The notes below the pieces were generated by a model. It was not told where the DNA came from, searched no databases, and saw only the letters and a program-made list of their open reading frames with translations. Positions 9,079 to 15,720 of a stretch of DNA of 42,372 nt are shown here, one piece after another. The first letter of the stretch is position 1, and each line of letters starts with the position of its first letter. The DNA lies in NCBI GenBank assembly GCA_026705345.1, contig JAPPAV010000087.1:1-42372 (forward strand), given 5' to 3'. The position numbers and the translations under genes were made by a program. This DNA is from Gammaproteobacteria bacterium (lineage in GTDB: Bacteria > Pseudomonadota > Gammaproteobacteria > Pseudomonadales > Azotimanducaceae).

Positions 9079-10581
9079 TCAGTGGCGTTGATCCTGCAGA
9101 ATCCGGTCAAGGGCGTCGCAGTGACGCCCGCGCAGGTGGTCGCCGATGCGGATCGTCTCGTCGAGTTCGAGGTGACGCTCGGTACCGTGTTCGAAGGCGG
9201 GCCAAGGCGGAAGGCCCGGTCCGTTTGGGTCGCCGGCGGTGGCGAAGCGGGTCCAAAGCGAACTCATCGTCTCGGCAAGTTCGCAGTCCGCAGCCTGTCC
9301 GCCGGGACGTAGATTGTTGAACACGTATTGGATCTCCCGGCCGTGGTGCGCCCCCGGGATGGCGTTGCCCCCGCCCCGCCCAAAGCGATACAGGTAGGCA
9401 TTGCTTTGGAGATCGCCCATGGCTCGGGCCACCGATCGGGTGTCGCGCACGAAGGTGGTGTCGCCGAAGTACTGCACAAAGGCCTCCCGCACCGCTTCCG
9501 GTCGATCCGCCGGGTACAGCGCCAGCAGTTCGTCTGACAGCGATCCGGCACGCCAGCGCACGAACGACCGGTATCCGGCGACGCTGTCGAGCACCGTTGC
9601 GAGATCCTCGAGTTCCGCCCAATAGCTGCCCTCCTCGGCGTTGACGCCGAGCAGCAACGGCACGTCGCACGGGGCTTCTCCGGACCGCAGAACCCAGCCA
9701 TCGGCCACCGGTGCGAATTGAAATCCCCCTCGCCCCGTACCCGCCATCAACTCGGCCAACGCTACCTGCGGTGCTGCCGCACCGACGAGCGCATCCGGCG
9801 CGACCGTGCGCAGCCGGTCGATGTCGTCCGCGCAATCGCTGCCAAGAACCGTCCGGGCATACGCAATCCCCGTTGCTTCGCCGGCGGCCAGCGGCGGGCC
9901 GAGGCCGGTTCCGCCCGGCGCGCTTTGGCAGATCCCCCGGTGGAACAGGCCTCGGGCGAGCGGCGAAACACGCAACAGGTTGACGCTAAGCCCGCCCGCC
10001 GACTCGCCGAACACCGTTACGTTACCCGGATCGCCGCCGAACGCCGCGATGTTGGCCTGCACCCAGGTGAGGGCCGCGATCTGATCCAGCAGTCCGTAGT
10101 TGCCTGAAACGGATCTCGGCGACTCGGCCGACAACGCCGGATGGGCCAGGAATCCGAGCGGCCCCAGGCGATAGTTCAGGGTGACGACCACGACCCCCTT
10201 GCGGCCGAGTGCAGTCCCTTCGAAGTCCCGCTGATGGCCCCATCCGTTGCCAAAACCGCCGCCGTGGATCCATACCATGACCGGGTACCTGGCCTCGGGA
10301 TCCAAACCCGGCGTCCAGATGTTGAGGTAGAGGCAGTCCTCGTCGAGGCGTTCCGGAAACTCCACGATTGTCGGGTCCGCAAAGAAGCGGCGGGGCTGCG
10401 GACATGCAGGTCCGAAACTCGTACACCGGCGAATGCCGGTCCAGTTTGGCGGCGGGCGCGGAGCCCGCCACCGCAACGCGCCGATCGGCGGCGCCGCATA
10501 CGGCACGCCCCGGAAAACGGCGATCCCGTCCGCCGTCGCTCCAGCGACTAGACCCGCGTCGGTAGGGACCGCCGTGGACAC
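9079..10581 (-). CDS. Type-B carboxylesterase/lipase
   Basis: Alpha/beta-hydrolase of the type-B carboxylesterase family, 500 aa. The N-terminal GVPYAAPPIGALRW block is typical. The oxyanion-hole motif HGGGF is at 106-110, and the nucleophile is S194 in FGESAGG. An acidic residue lies in NAEEGSYW, and the histidine region is GAHHGREIQYVF near 407. The expected triad positions are all occupied. It starts at a GTG and has no signal peptide, unlike many secreted members. The stop of the DUF1801 gene lies 9 bases upstream, so the two genes are probably co-transcribed. The natural substrate is unknown; hydrolysis of acyl esters on sugars or aromatic acids would suit the neighbourhood. Confidence 0.94.
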   Translation of the reverse strand: MSTAVPTDAGLVAGATADGIAVFRGVPYAAPPIGALRWRAPRPPPNWTGIRRCTSFGPACPQPRRFFADPTIVEFPERLDEDCLYLNIWTPGLDPEARYPVMVWIHGGGFGNGWGHQRDFEGTALGRKGVVVVTLNYRLGPLGFLAHPALSAESPRSVSGNYGLLDQIAALTWVQANIAAFGGDPGNVTVFGESAGGLSVNLLRVSPLARGLFHRGICQSAPGGTGLGPPLAAGEATGIAYARTVLGSDCADDIDRLRTVAPDALVGAAAPQVALAELMAGTGRGGFQFAPVADGWVLRSGEAPCDVPLLLGVNAEEGSYWAELEDLATVLDSVAGYRSFVRWRAGSLSDELLALYPADRPEAVREAFVQYFGDTTFVRDTRSVARAMGDLQSNAYLYRFGRGGGNAIPGAHHGREIQYVFNNLRPGGQAADCELAETMSSLWTRFATAGDPNGPGLPPWPAFEHGTERHLELDETIRIGDHLRGRHCDALDRILQDQRH

Positions 10582-10590
10582 GCGGTTGGT

Positions 10591-11001
10591 TCAGCCCTCG
10601 GCCGCGACGAACTCACGAGCCTCTCGATACGCTGCCTGGATCAGCGCAGCCAGCGCACCGGCATCGACATCCGTACCGGGGAATAGCTTGACGTGCCGCA
10701 TGCGCTTGCCGGTGCCTTGCAGCAGCGCCGCCGGGTCGGGAAAGAACGCGCCCCTGAAGAAGCCGACGTTGACGTGCTTCGTGAACGCGTTGACGTAGGC
10801 GAAGGGAACGTCCTCCACGCAGGCGACAGGGCCGCCGTCGTGAACCAGTTCGACAACGTCCTCGCCGCAATCACGCATCTGGGCGAACCATGTGCGCGCG
10901 ATCATCCCCAGCGAATCGGTCCGCTCGGCGAACCAAGCATCCACCTGCGGATCCCGCGGTAGGGCACCGTCGAAACGCAGTCGGGCTTCGATGTTCGTCA
11001 T
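10591..11001 (-). CDS. DUF1801 domain protein
   Basis: Small cytoplasmic protein of 136 aa related to DUF1801 (YdhG-like) proteins. The recognisable core is VNVGFFRGAFFPDP followed by LLQGTGKRMRHVKL. The biochemical role of the family is not established. The ATG at 11001 is preceded by an excellent ribosome site (CGGAGGGACC), so I rejected the longer reading frame beginning at 11022. It lies 9 bases upstream of the carboxylesterase and 186 bases downstream of the unrecognised protein at 11188-11826. The intergenic gap contains two strong hairpins. Confidence 0.8.
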   Translation of the reverse strand: MTNIEARLRFDGALPRDPQVDAWFAERTDSLGMIARTWFAQMRDCGEDVVELVHDGGPVACVEDVPFAYVNAFTKHVNVGFFRGAFFPDPAALLQGTGKRMRHVKLFPGTDVDAGALAALIQAAYREAREFVAAEG

Positions 11002-11146
11002 GGTCCCTCCGAACGTTGGCAATCGGGTTGCGTTTCCTCGATGCCGCCGTGGGCGCGATCCAATCGCGTCTGCTGGACCGCCTTCGCCAGTTCAGGACAC
11101 CGCTGGCTCGGTCACACGGTACGAGAATGCGGTAAGTGTTCTCGAT

Positions 11147-11164
11147 CGCGCCCTTTCGGGCGCG
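11147..11164. repeat. Perfect GC-rich hairpin next to a REP element
   Basis: CGCGCCC and GGGCGCG pair perfectly around a four-base loop (TTTC on this strand, GAAA on the other, a GNRA-type loop). It is separated by two bases from the REP-like hairpin at 11167-11187, making a hairpin doublet that recalls BIME structures. It could act as a transcription terminator or attenuator for the gene at 11188-11826, although there is no T tract. Confidence 0.6.
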
Positions 11165-11166
11165 CC

Positions 11167-11191
11167 GGGACGGGACAAGCCCGTCCCCTAC
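11167..11191 (-). repeat. REP-like palindrome with GTAG foot (copy 1)
   Basis: Read on the minus strand: foot GTAG, arm GGGACGGG, loop CTTGT, arm CCCGTCCC, an 8-bp perfect stem. The GTAG foot directly before a hairpin is the hallmark of REP sequences recognised by RAYT transposases. TAG of the foot is the stop codon of the 212-aa gene 11188-11826. The copies at 15019 and 39470 share the foot and loop but differ in stem bases. Confidence 0.75.
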
Positions 11192-11826
11192 GAATCGACC
11201 GCCAGGAGCTTCAGGAAGTCCTTCTTCTGTTGTTCGGTCATCTCCTCGAAGATCGGAACCAGCATCTCGGTGACGGGCAGATCCGCGAACTCCGGTGACT
11301 GGGTCTGCATCGCCGCAGCGATGTTGTGCAACCCGTTGCCTTCTTCGGAGCCGGCCATCAAGGGACCGCTCACGTCGTCGGGCCAGTACATTTCGGAGGG
11401 CTGCTCCTCGCCATAGGGGTTCTCCCGTCCGACGTGCTTCTCGATCGCCGCGAGTAGCGCCTGCTGGCCCTCGCGCCGTTTGCGCCCGCCCTCCCGACCG
11501 TAGAACGCGCCGGATTGGTTGCAGATCGCGGCCCATCGCGCGCGGATATGAAAGCCGCGAACGGCCAAGGCTTCTTCCGGTTCGCCGTCACCGCCCCAGA
11601 TCTCGCCGTCTTTGACGATGATGTAGTAGCCGGCCTTCTCCCGTCCCCCTTCCATGAGGCGGTCAGGCGGATGCGTATAGCACTCCGTGAACGCCCATTC
11701 GAAATCCTTCGGCAGATCGGCCGCCTTGAGAATCTTGACCGCTGCTGCGGCACAGGCTTCGCCCCACTCCTTCGAACCGAATTCGCCTTCCTTTTTCAAG
11801 GTGGACATGTCAATCACGTAGGCCAT
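11188..11826 (-). CDS. Unrecognised 212-aa protein
   Basis: I do not recognise a family. The protein is soluble, charged and without signal peptide or membrane segment. The central part contains GYYIIVKDGEIWGGDGEP and FHIRARWAAICNQSGAFYGREGG. The C-terminal third is acidic and helical (TEMLVPIFEEMTEQQKKDFL). I chose the ATG at 11826 because upstream in-frame codons overlap the promoter region of the divergent pntA gene and look non-coding; the ATG at 11808 is an alternative. The stop codon TAG is formed by the foot of a REP element, so the last residues could have been trimmed by that insertion. It is transcribed toward the DUF1801 gene. Confidence 0.7.
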   Translation of the reverse strand: MAYVIDMSTLKKEGEFGSKEWGEACAAAAVKILKAADLPKDFEWAFTECYTHPPDRLMEGGREKAGYYIIVKDGEIWGGDGEPEEALAVRGFHIRARWAAICNQSGAFYGREGGRKRREGQQALLAAIEKHVGRENPYGEEQPSEMYWPDDVSGPLMAGSEEGNGLHNIAAAMQTQSPEFADLPVTEMLVPIFEEMTEQQKKDFLKLLAVDS

Positions 11827-11907
11827 TTCACACTCGCAAGTCTCCACAAACCCCCGCGACCGTAGCACACTCTCCCGAGACCATTGATCGCGAACCACCG
11901 ACCGGGT

Positions 11908-11936
11908 TTGTCGATTTTCACAGCTTCGGCTACTGT
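11908..11936 (+). promoter_or_regulatory. Candidate sigma-70 promoter of the pnt operon
   Basis: TTGTCG (11908-11913) and TACTGT (11931-11936) are separated by exactly 17 bases and lie about 50 bases before the pntAA start. The -10 element is a weak match, so this is a candidate only. Confidence 0.4.
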
Positions 11937-11986
11937 TGATCGTTGGCGTCGCCCGAGCGGGCGGCGCCGGCAGGGAGGTACAGCGA

Positions 11987-13150
11987 GTGAAGATAGCCGT
12001 GGTGCGGGAGTCGCGCCCGGGCGAGCACCGGGTTGCGTTGGTTCCCGAGTCGTGCGAGAAGTTGCGACGCGCGGGGTTCGGTGTCGCCATCGAGTCCGGT
12101 GCGGGCGTGGCCGCCGGGTACGACGACGACGCCTACCGGTCGGCGGATGCCGGAATCGAGACCGATGCCGAGTCGCTGGTGCAGTCGGCGGACATCCTTC
12201 TCACGGTCAATCCGCCTGCCAACCGCGATGGACGCGCGGCGCTCGACTGGATCAATCCCTCGACCATCGTCGTGGGCTCGCTGATGCCGCTGCGGGATCC
12301 ACGGCAGATGGAGGCCCTCGCCAAACGCGGCGCCACCGCCTTCTCCACCGACTCGATTCCGCGCACGACGCGCGCCCAGGCGATGGATACGCTGTCGTCC
12401 ATGAGCAGCGTCAGTGGCTACAAGGGCGTGCTACTCGCCGCCGTGGCGCTTCCCAAGTACCTGCCGATGCTGAGTTCGGCAGCCGGCACGGTCTTCGCGG
12501 CGAGGGTGTTCGTCATCGGGGCCGCCGTCGCCGGCCTCCAGGCCCTGGCGACGGCCAAGCGACTCGGTGCGACGGTGTCGGCGACCGATGTACGCCCCGA
12601 AGTCCAGGAGCAGATCGAGAGTGTCGGCGCGAGGTATGTTGGCGTCGAGCTAAAGAAAGACGCCTCGACCGGTGGCGGCTATGCCGGAGAACTCAGCGAG
12701 GAGGACCGAGAGCGTCAGCGGGAGATGCTCCTCGATGAGTTGGCGAAGTCGGACGTCGTCATCACCACCGCATTGATCGGCGGCGTCTTTGCGCCGAAGA
12801 TCATCACCCGCGAGATGGTCCGGTCGATGCGTCCCGGTTCGATCATCGTCGATCTCGCTGCCGACGGCGGCGGCAACTGTGAGCTGTCCGTGCCCGGCGA
12901 AGACGTCGAGGTCCGGGGCGTGCGCGTCATGGCACCCCTGAACCTGCCGGCGACGATGCCCGAACACGCCAGCCTGCTGTTCTCCAGGAATCTGACGAAC
13001 TTCGTCGAGGCGTTCTCGAAGGAGGGCGAATTCGAAGTCGACGCCGACGACGAGATCCAGGGCGAGTGCCTCATTGCCACGGACGGCGAGATCGTCCATG
13101 ACCGCACCCGCGACGCCTTGCGCGAATTGGTGAACGAGGCCACGTCATGA
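11987..13150 (+). CDS. pntAA: NAD(P) transhydrogenase subunit alpha part 1 (NAD-binding domain I)
   Basis: Soluble NAD(H)-binding subunit (387 aa) of the proton-translocating transhydrogenase. It passes hydride between NADH and NADP+ with PntB and so supplies NADPH from the proton gradient. The N-terminus MKIAVVRESRPGEHRVALVPE, the SMSSVSGYKGVLLAA block and AGTVFAARVFVIGAAVAGLQ are diagnostic. The length matches the separate domain-I subunit of the Rhodospirillum rubrum type. The start is GTG at 11987, with GGGAGG eight bases upstream; the frame from 11936 is longer but has no ribosome site. The nucleotide-binding glycine motif reads GAAVAG where GxGxxG is usual. The last four bases overlap the next gene as ATGA. 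Confidence 0.95.
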   Translation: MKIAVVRESRPGEHRVALVPESCEKLRRAGFGVAIESGAGVAAGYDDDAYRSADAGIETDAESLVQSADILLTVNPPANRDGRAALDWINPSTIVVGSLMPLRDPRQMEALAKRGATAFSTDSIPRTTRAQAMDTLSSMSSVSGYKGVLLAAVALPKYLPMLSSAAGTVFAARVFVIGAAVAGLQALATAKRLGATVSATDVRPEVQEQIESVGARYVGVELKKDASTGGGYAGELSEEDRERQREMLLDELAKSDVVITTALIGGVFAPKIITREMVRSMRPGSIIVDLAADGGGNCELSVPGEDVEVRGVRVMAPLNLPATMPEHASLLFSRNLTNFVEAFSKEGEFEVDADDEIQGECLIATDGEIVHDRTRDALRELVNEATS

Positions 13151-13575
13151 AACCCGATCGTTACCTGCCCCGATGGGCAATCGCGGTGCTCTCCGTGGCC
13201 GTCGGCGCAATCGGAATCGCCTTGGTAACCCAAACCGACGCGGCCTCCGTCGCGGAAACCGCGTCGTCCTCGAAAAACGCGGAAGGCGCCGTCGACTACT
13301 GGCCGATGGTGTTCGTCTTCCTTCTGTCCACGTTCATCGGTCTTGGTGTCATCCGCCGCGTGTCTCGGCTGCTTCATACGCCGTTGATGTCGCTCACCAA
13401 CGCGATCTCGGCGATCGCCGTCGTGGGGGCGATTCTCGTCGCGGGGCCCGATGTCCCGCCGACGATCCGACTGCTCGGCGGCATCGCCCTGTTTGCCTCG
13501 GTTACCAACATCGTCAGCGGGTTCCTCATCACCGACCGCATGCTGAAGATGTTCAAGCGGGACGATCCGTCATGA
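13147..13575 (+). CDS. pntAB: NAD(P) transhydrogenase subunit alpha part 2 (membrane domain)
   Basis: Small membrane subunit of the three-part transhydrogenase, 142 aa, forming part of the proton channel domain II. An N-terminal hydrophobic segment (WAIAVLSVAVGAIGIALVT) is followed by three helices beginning with the conserved FVFLLSTFIGLGVI. Then come TPLMSLTNAISAIAVVGAILV and the C-terminal SVTNIVSGFLITDRMLKMF. The length agrees with the PntAB type. It overlaps pntAA and pntB by ATGA at both ends, so the three genes are translationally coupled. Confidence 0.94.
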   Translation: MKPDRYLPRWAIAVLSVAVGAIGIALVTQTDAASVAETASSSKNAEGAVDYWPMVFVFLLSTFIGLGVIRRVSRLLHTPLMSLTNAISAIAVVGAILVAGPDVPPTIRLLGGIALFASVTNIVSGFLITDRMLKMFKRDDPS

Positions 13576-14984
13576 GCGCAGGTTGGGTCGAACTCTTCTA
13601 TCTCGTCGCCACGGCGCTGTTCATCTTCTCGCTGTATTGGATGAACGATCCCAAGACGGCACGCCGGGGCGTCGGCGCCGGGGCGTTGGCCATGCTGCTC
13701 GGCGTGGTCGCCACCTGGGCGCAGCCGTTCGTGGTCAACCACGGCTGGATGGTTCTCGCGGTCGTGGCGGGCATCGCGGTGGGCTATCCGCTGTCACGGG
13801 TCGCCCTGACGGCGGCCCCGCAACGGACGGCCCTGTCGCATGCCTTTGGCGGCCTCGCCGCAGCTCTGGTCGGCACCGCCAAGTACTACCTGTGGCTCGG
13901 CGAGGGCCCCGAGGAACTGACTACCTTTCGGATGGTGGCGATCATCGCCGAGGTCATTCTCGGCTGCATCACGTTCACCGGCAGCCTGTTTGCCGCGGGC
14001 AAGCTTCAGGAGCTTAAGTGGGTGCCCCAGCGCGCGGTCACCTACCCGCTGCAGAACGTGTTCAACATCGCCCTGCTGCTGGTCGCCATCGGCATCGGCA
14101 CATGGCTCGTGCTCAATCCGGCGGCACCGGTCGCGGCGTTGCTCTTTCCCGCGATAATCGTCATCGCGCTGATGTTCGGCATCCTGCTGATCGTTCCCAT
14201 CGGCGGCGCGGACATGCCGACGGTCATCGCCATACTCAACTCCTACGCCGGTCTTGCGGCGGTGGCGATGGGGTTCGTGCTCGAGAACAACCTGCTCATC
14301 ACGGCCGGGGCGCTCGACGGGTCGAGTGGTTTGATCCTCTCGATCATCATGTGCAAGGCGATGAACCGGTCGTATCTGAACGTGCTGTTCGGTGCCTTCG
14401 GGTCCGTTCCGCAGACCGCACCCGAGGGTGCCGAGCAAGGAGAGTACAAGGCGGATACGCCGCAGAGCGCCGCCCAGATCATGGAACAAGCCAACAGCGT
14501 CGTCATCATCCCCGGCTACGGGATGGCGGTGGCGCAGGCGCAGCACCGCGTGCGCGAACTCTACGACCACCTGAAGAAACGCGGCATCACGGTACACTTC
14601 GCCATTCATCCGGTCGCCGGACGCATGCCCGGTCATATGAACGTGTTGCTGGCCGAGGCCGACGTGCCCTATACGGATCTGGTCGAGATGGACGACGTCA
14701 ACCGGGACATGCCGCAGTGCGATGTCGCGCTGGTAATCGGCGCCAACGACGTCGTCAATCCAGCCGCGAACCTCGACGAGTCGAGCCCGATCTACGGAAT
14801 GCCCATCATCGAGGCAAGCAAGGCGCGGACGATCTTCGCCATCAAGCGGTCGAAGAACCCCGGCTTCGCCGGCATCGACAACGCCCTCTACTTCGACGAC
14901 AAGACCTGGATGCTGTTCGGCGATGCCAAGCAAGTCGTGGGCGAACTGAACAAGGAGCTCGCCGGGGAGTCGGCGACTCACTGA
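13572..14984 (+). CDS. pntB: NAD(P) transhydrogenase subunit beta
   Basis: Beta subunit (470 aa), with about nine membrane helices in the N-terminal 260 residues and a soluble NADP(H)-binding domain III. The membrane part includes GGADMPTVIAILNSYAGLAAVAMG. Domain III includes IIPGYGMAVAQAQHRV, HPVAGRMPGHMNVLLAEA and CDVALVIGANDVVNPAA, and later IFAIKRSKNPGFAG. All hallmark segments are intact. The ATG at 13572 overlaps the pntAB stop in ATGA; longer frames starting upstream are out of context. It is the last gene of the operon. Confidence 0.96.
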   Translation: MSAGWVELFYLVATALFIFSLYWMNDPKTARRGVGAGALAMLLGVVATWAQPFVVNHGWMVLAVVAGIAVGYPLSRVALTAAPQRTALSHAFGGLAAALVGTAKYYLWLGEGPEELTTFRMVAIIAEVILGCITFTGSLFAAGKLQELKWVPQRAVTYPLQNVFNIALLLVAIGIGTWLVLNPAAPVAALLFPAIIVIALMFGILLIVPIGGADMPTVIAILNSYAGLAAVAMGFVLENNLLITAGALDGSSGLILSIIMCKAMNRSYLNVLFGAFGSVPQTAPEGAEQGEYKADTPQSAAQIMEQANSVVIIPGYGMAVAQAQHRVRELYDHLKKRGITVHFAIHPVAGRMPGHMNVLLAEADVPYTDLVEMDDVNRDMPQCDVALVIGANDVVNPAANLDESSPIYGMPIIEASKARTIFAIKRSKNPGFAGIDNALYFDDKTWMLFGDAKQVVGELNKELAGESATH

Positions 14985-15018
14985 CCAATCAACGCCCCTG
15001 CATGGCGCAAACCCGGCC

Positions 15019-15043
15019 GAGGCAGAACAAGCCTGTCCCCTAC
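15019..15043 (-). repeat. REP-like palindrome with GTAG foot (copy 2, one arm decayed)
   Basis: Minus-strand reading: foot GTAG, arm GGGACAGG, loop CTTGT, then TCTGCCTC, which pairs only partly. The foot and loop are identical to copies 1 and 3. TAG of the foot ends the frame of the AraC-like remnant at 15040-15117. Confidence 0.55.
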
Positions 15044-15117
15044 CGCGCCCGGTAGGCTCCGGGCGTGATCCTCGGGTTTTGCTTGAACCAGCGCGTCAGG
15101 CGGGACTCGCGACAAGA
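15040..15117 (-). pseudogene. C-terminal remnant of an AraC-family regulator
   Basis: The last 25 codons read SRLTRWFKQ then TPGAYRAR, the usual end of an AraC/XylS-type DNA-binding domain (second helix-turn-helix). The preceding in-frame sequence to 15288 does not resemble the rest of such a domain and there is no room for a 250-300 aa regulator. I read it as a decayed gene tail, stopped by the TAG of a REP foot. Confidence 0.45.
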
Positions 15118-15199
15118 ATCCGCAGATCCCGGCAATGGCGGCCAGGGCCTGTGAACGTCCGTGCCGCCCTCCCCCACAGCCAGGCTCGGCACGACAACG

Positions 15200-15475
15200 T
15201 CAGCCGGCGTCTTCGCCTTCGACCTGACGGTGCATCGCCCGTCGTAGAAGATCGCGGTATTCGCGGATCTCGGCGTCCAACTCGTCAATCGCCATCTTGT
15301 CCGACTTGTCCCTAAACTCGCCGGCGGTGTTCGTCCAATCGTCGTACAGCACGTTCCGCTCCAAGACGAGATTGTCGGTCAGCGCCTCGATCGCCCGACA
15401 GAGTTCTTCGTAGGTTGGTTTGATCTCGGAATCCCCAACGACCTCCGAATCAGGTCCCAGGTTCAAATTCTGCAC
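15200..15475 (-). CDS. Small hypothetical protein (91 aa), unrecognised
   Basis: A GTG-started frame with amphipathic, acidic helical composition (YEELCRAIEALTDNLVLERN; later MAIDELDAEIREYRDLLRRA), as in a short coiled-coil or antitoxin-like helper protein. I recognise no family. No membrane segment is present, and the ribosome site before the GTG is weak. It stands alone between the AraC remnant and the regulator at 15721, which is transcribed the other way. It is more protein-like than its frame alternatives, but it may be spurious. Confidence 0.4.
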   Translation of the reverse strand: MQNLNLGPDSEVVGDSEIKPTYEELCRAIEALTDNLVLERNVLYDDWTNTAGEFRDKSDKMAIDELDAEIREYRDLLRRAMHRQVEGEDAG

Positions 15476-15720
15476 AGAGCACCACCACGCGATTTCGCCC
15501 AGACGATCGTCAAGGGACTACGGCAGTTCGATTAAACGCGTCTTCGGAACCTAGACAGGCGGTAGACCGGTGCCGTGCGTGGTCTCGCGAAGCGATTACC
15601 GTGGACTACCGAAATGGTGCGCGCTTTTTCGTCTCACCTGGCCGAATGAGCGAGGGTTTTGGGGGCAAAATGCCGTAGCACTGGACATTCAAACCACTGT
15701 TTCGGTAGTACACTGGTCGT

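Noticed and set aside
13794-14981. Long open frame (395 codons) on the minus strand over pntB
   Set aside because: Antisense shadow of a highly conserved gene.
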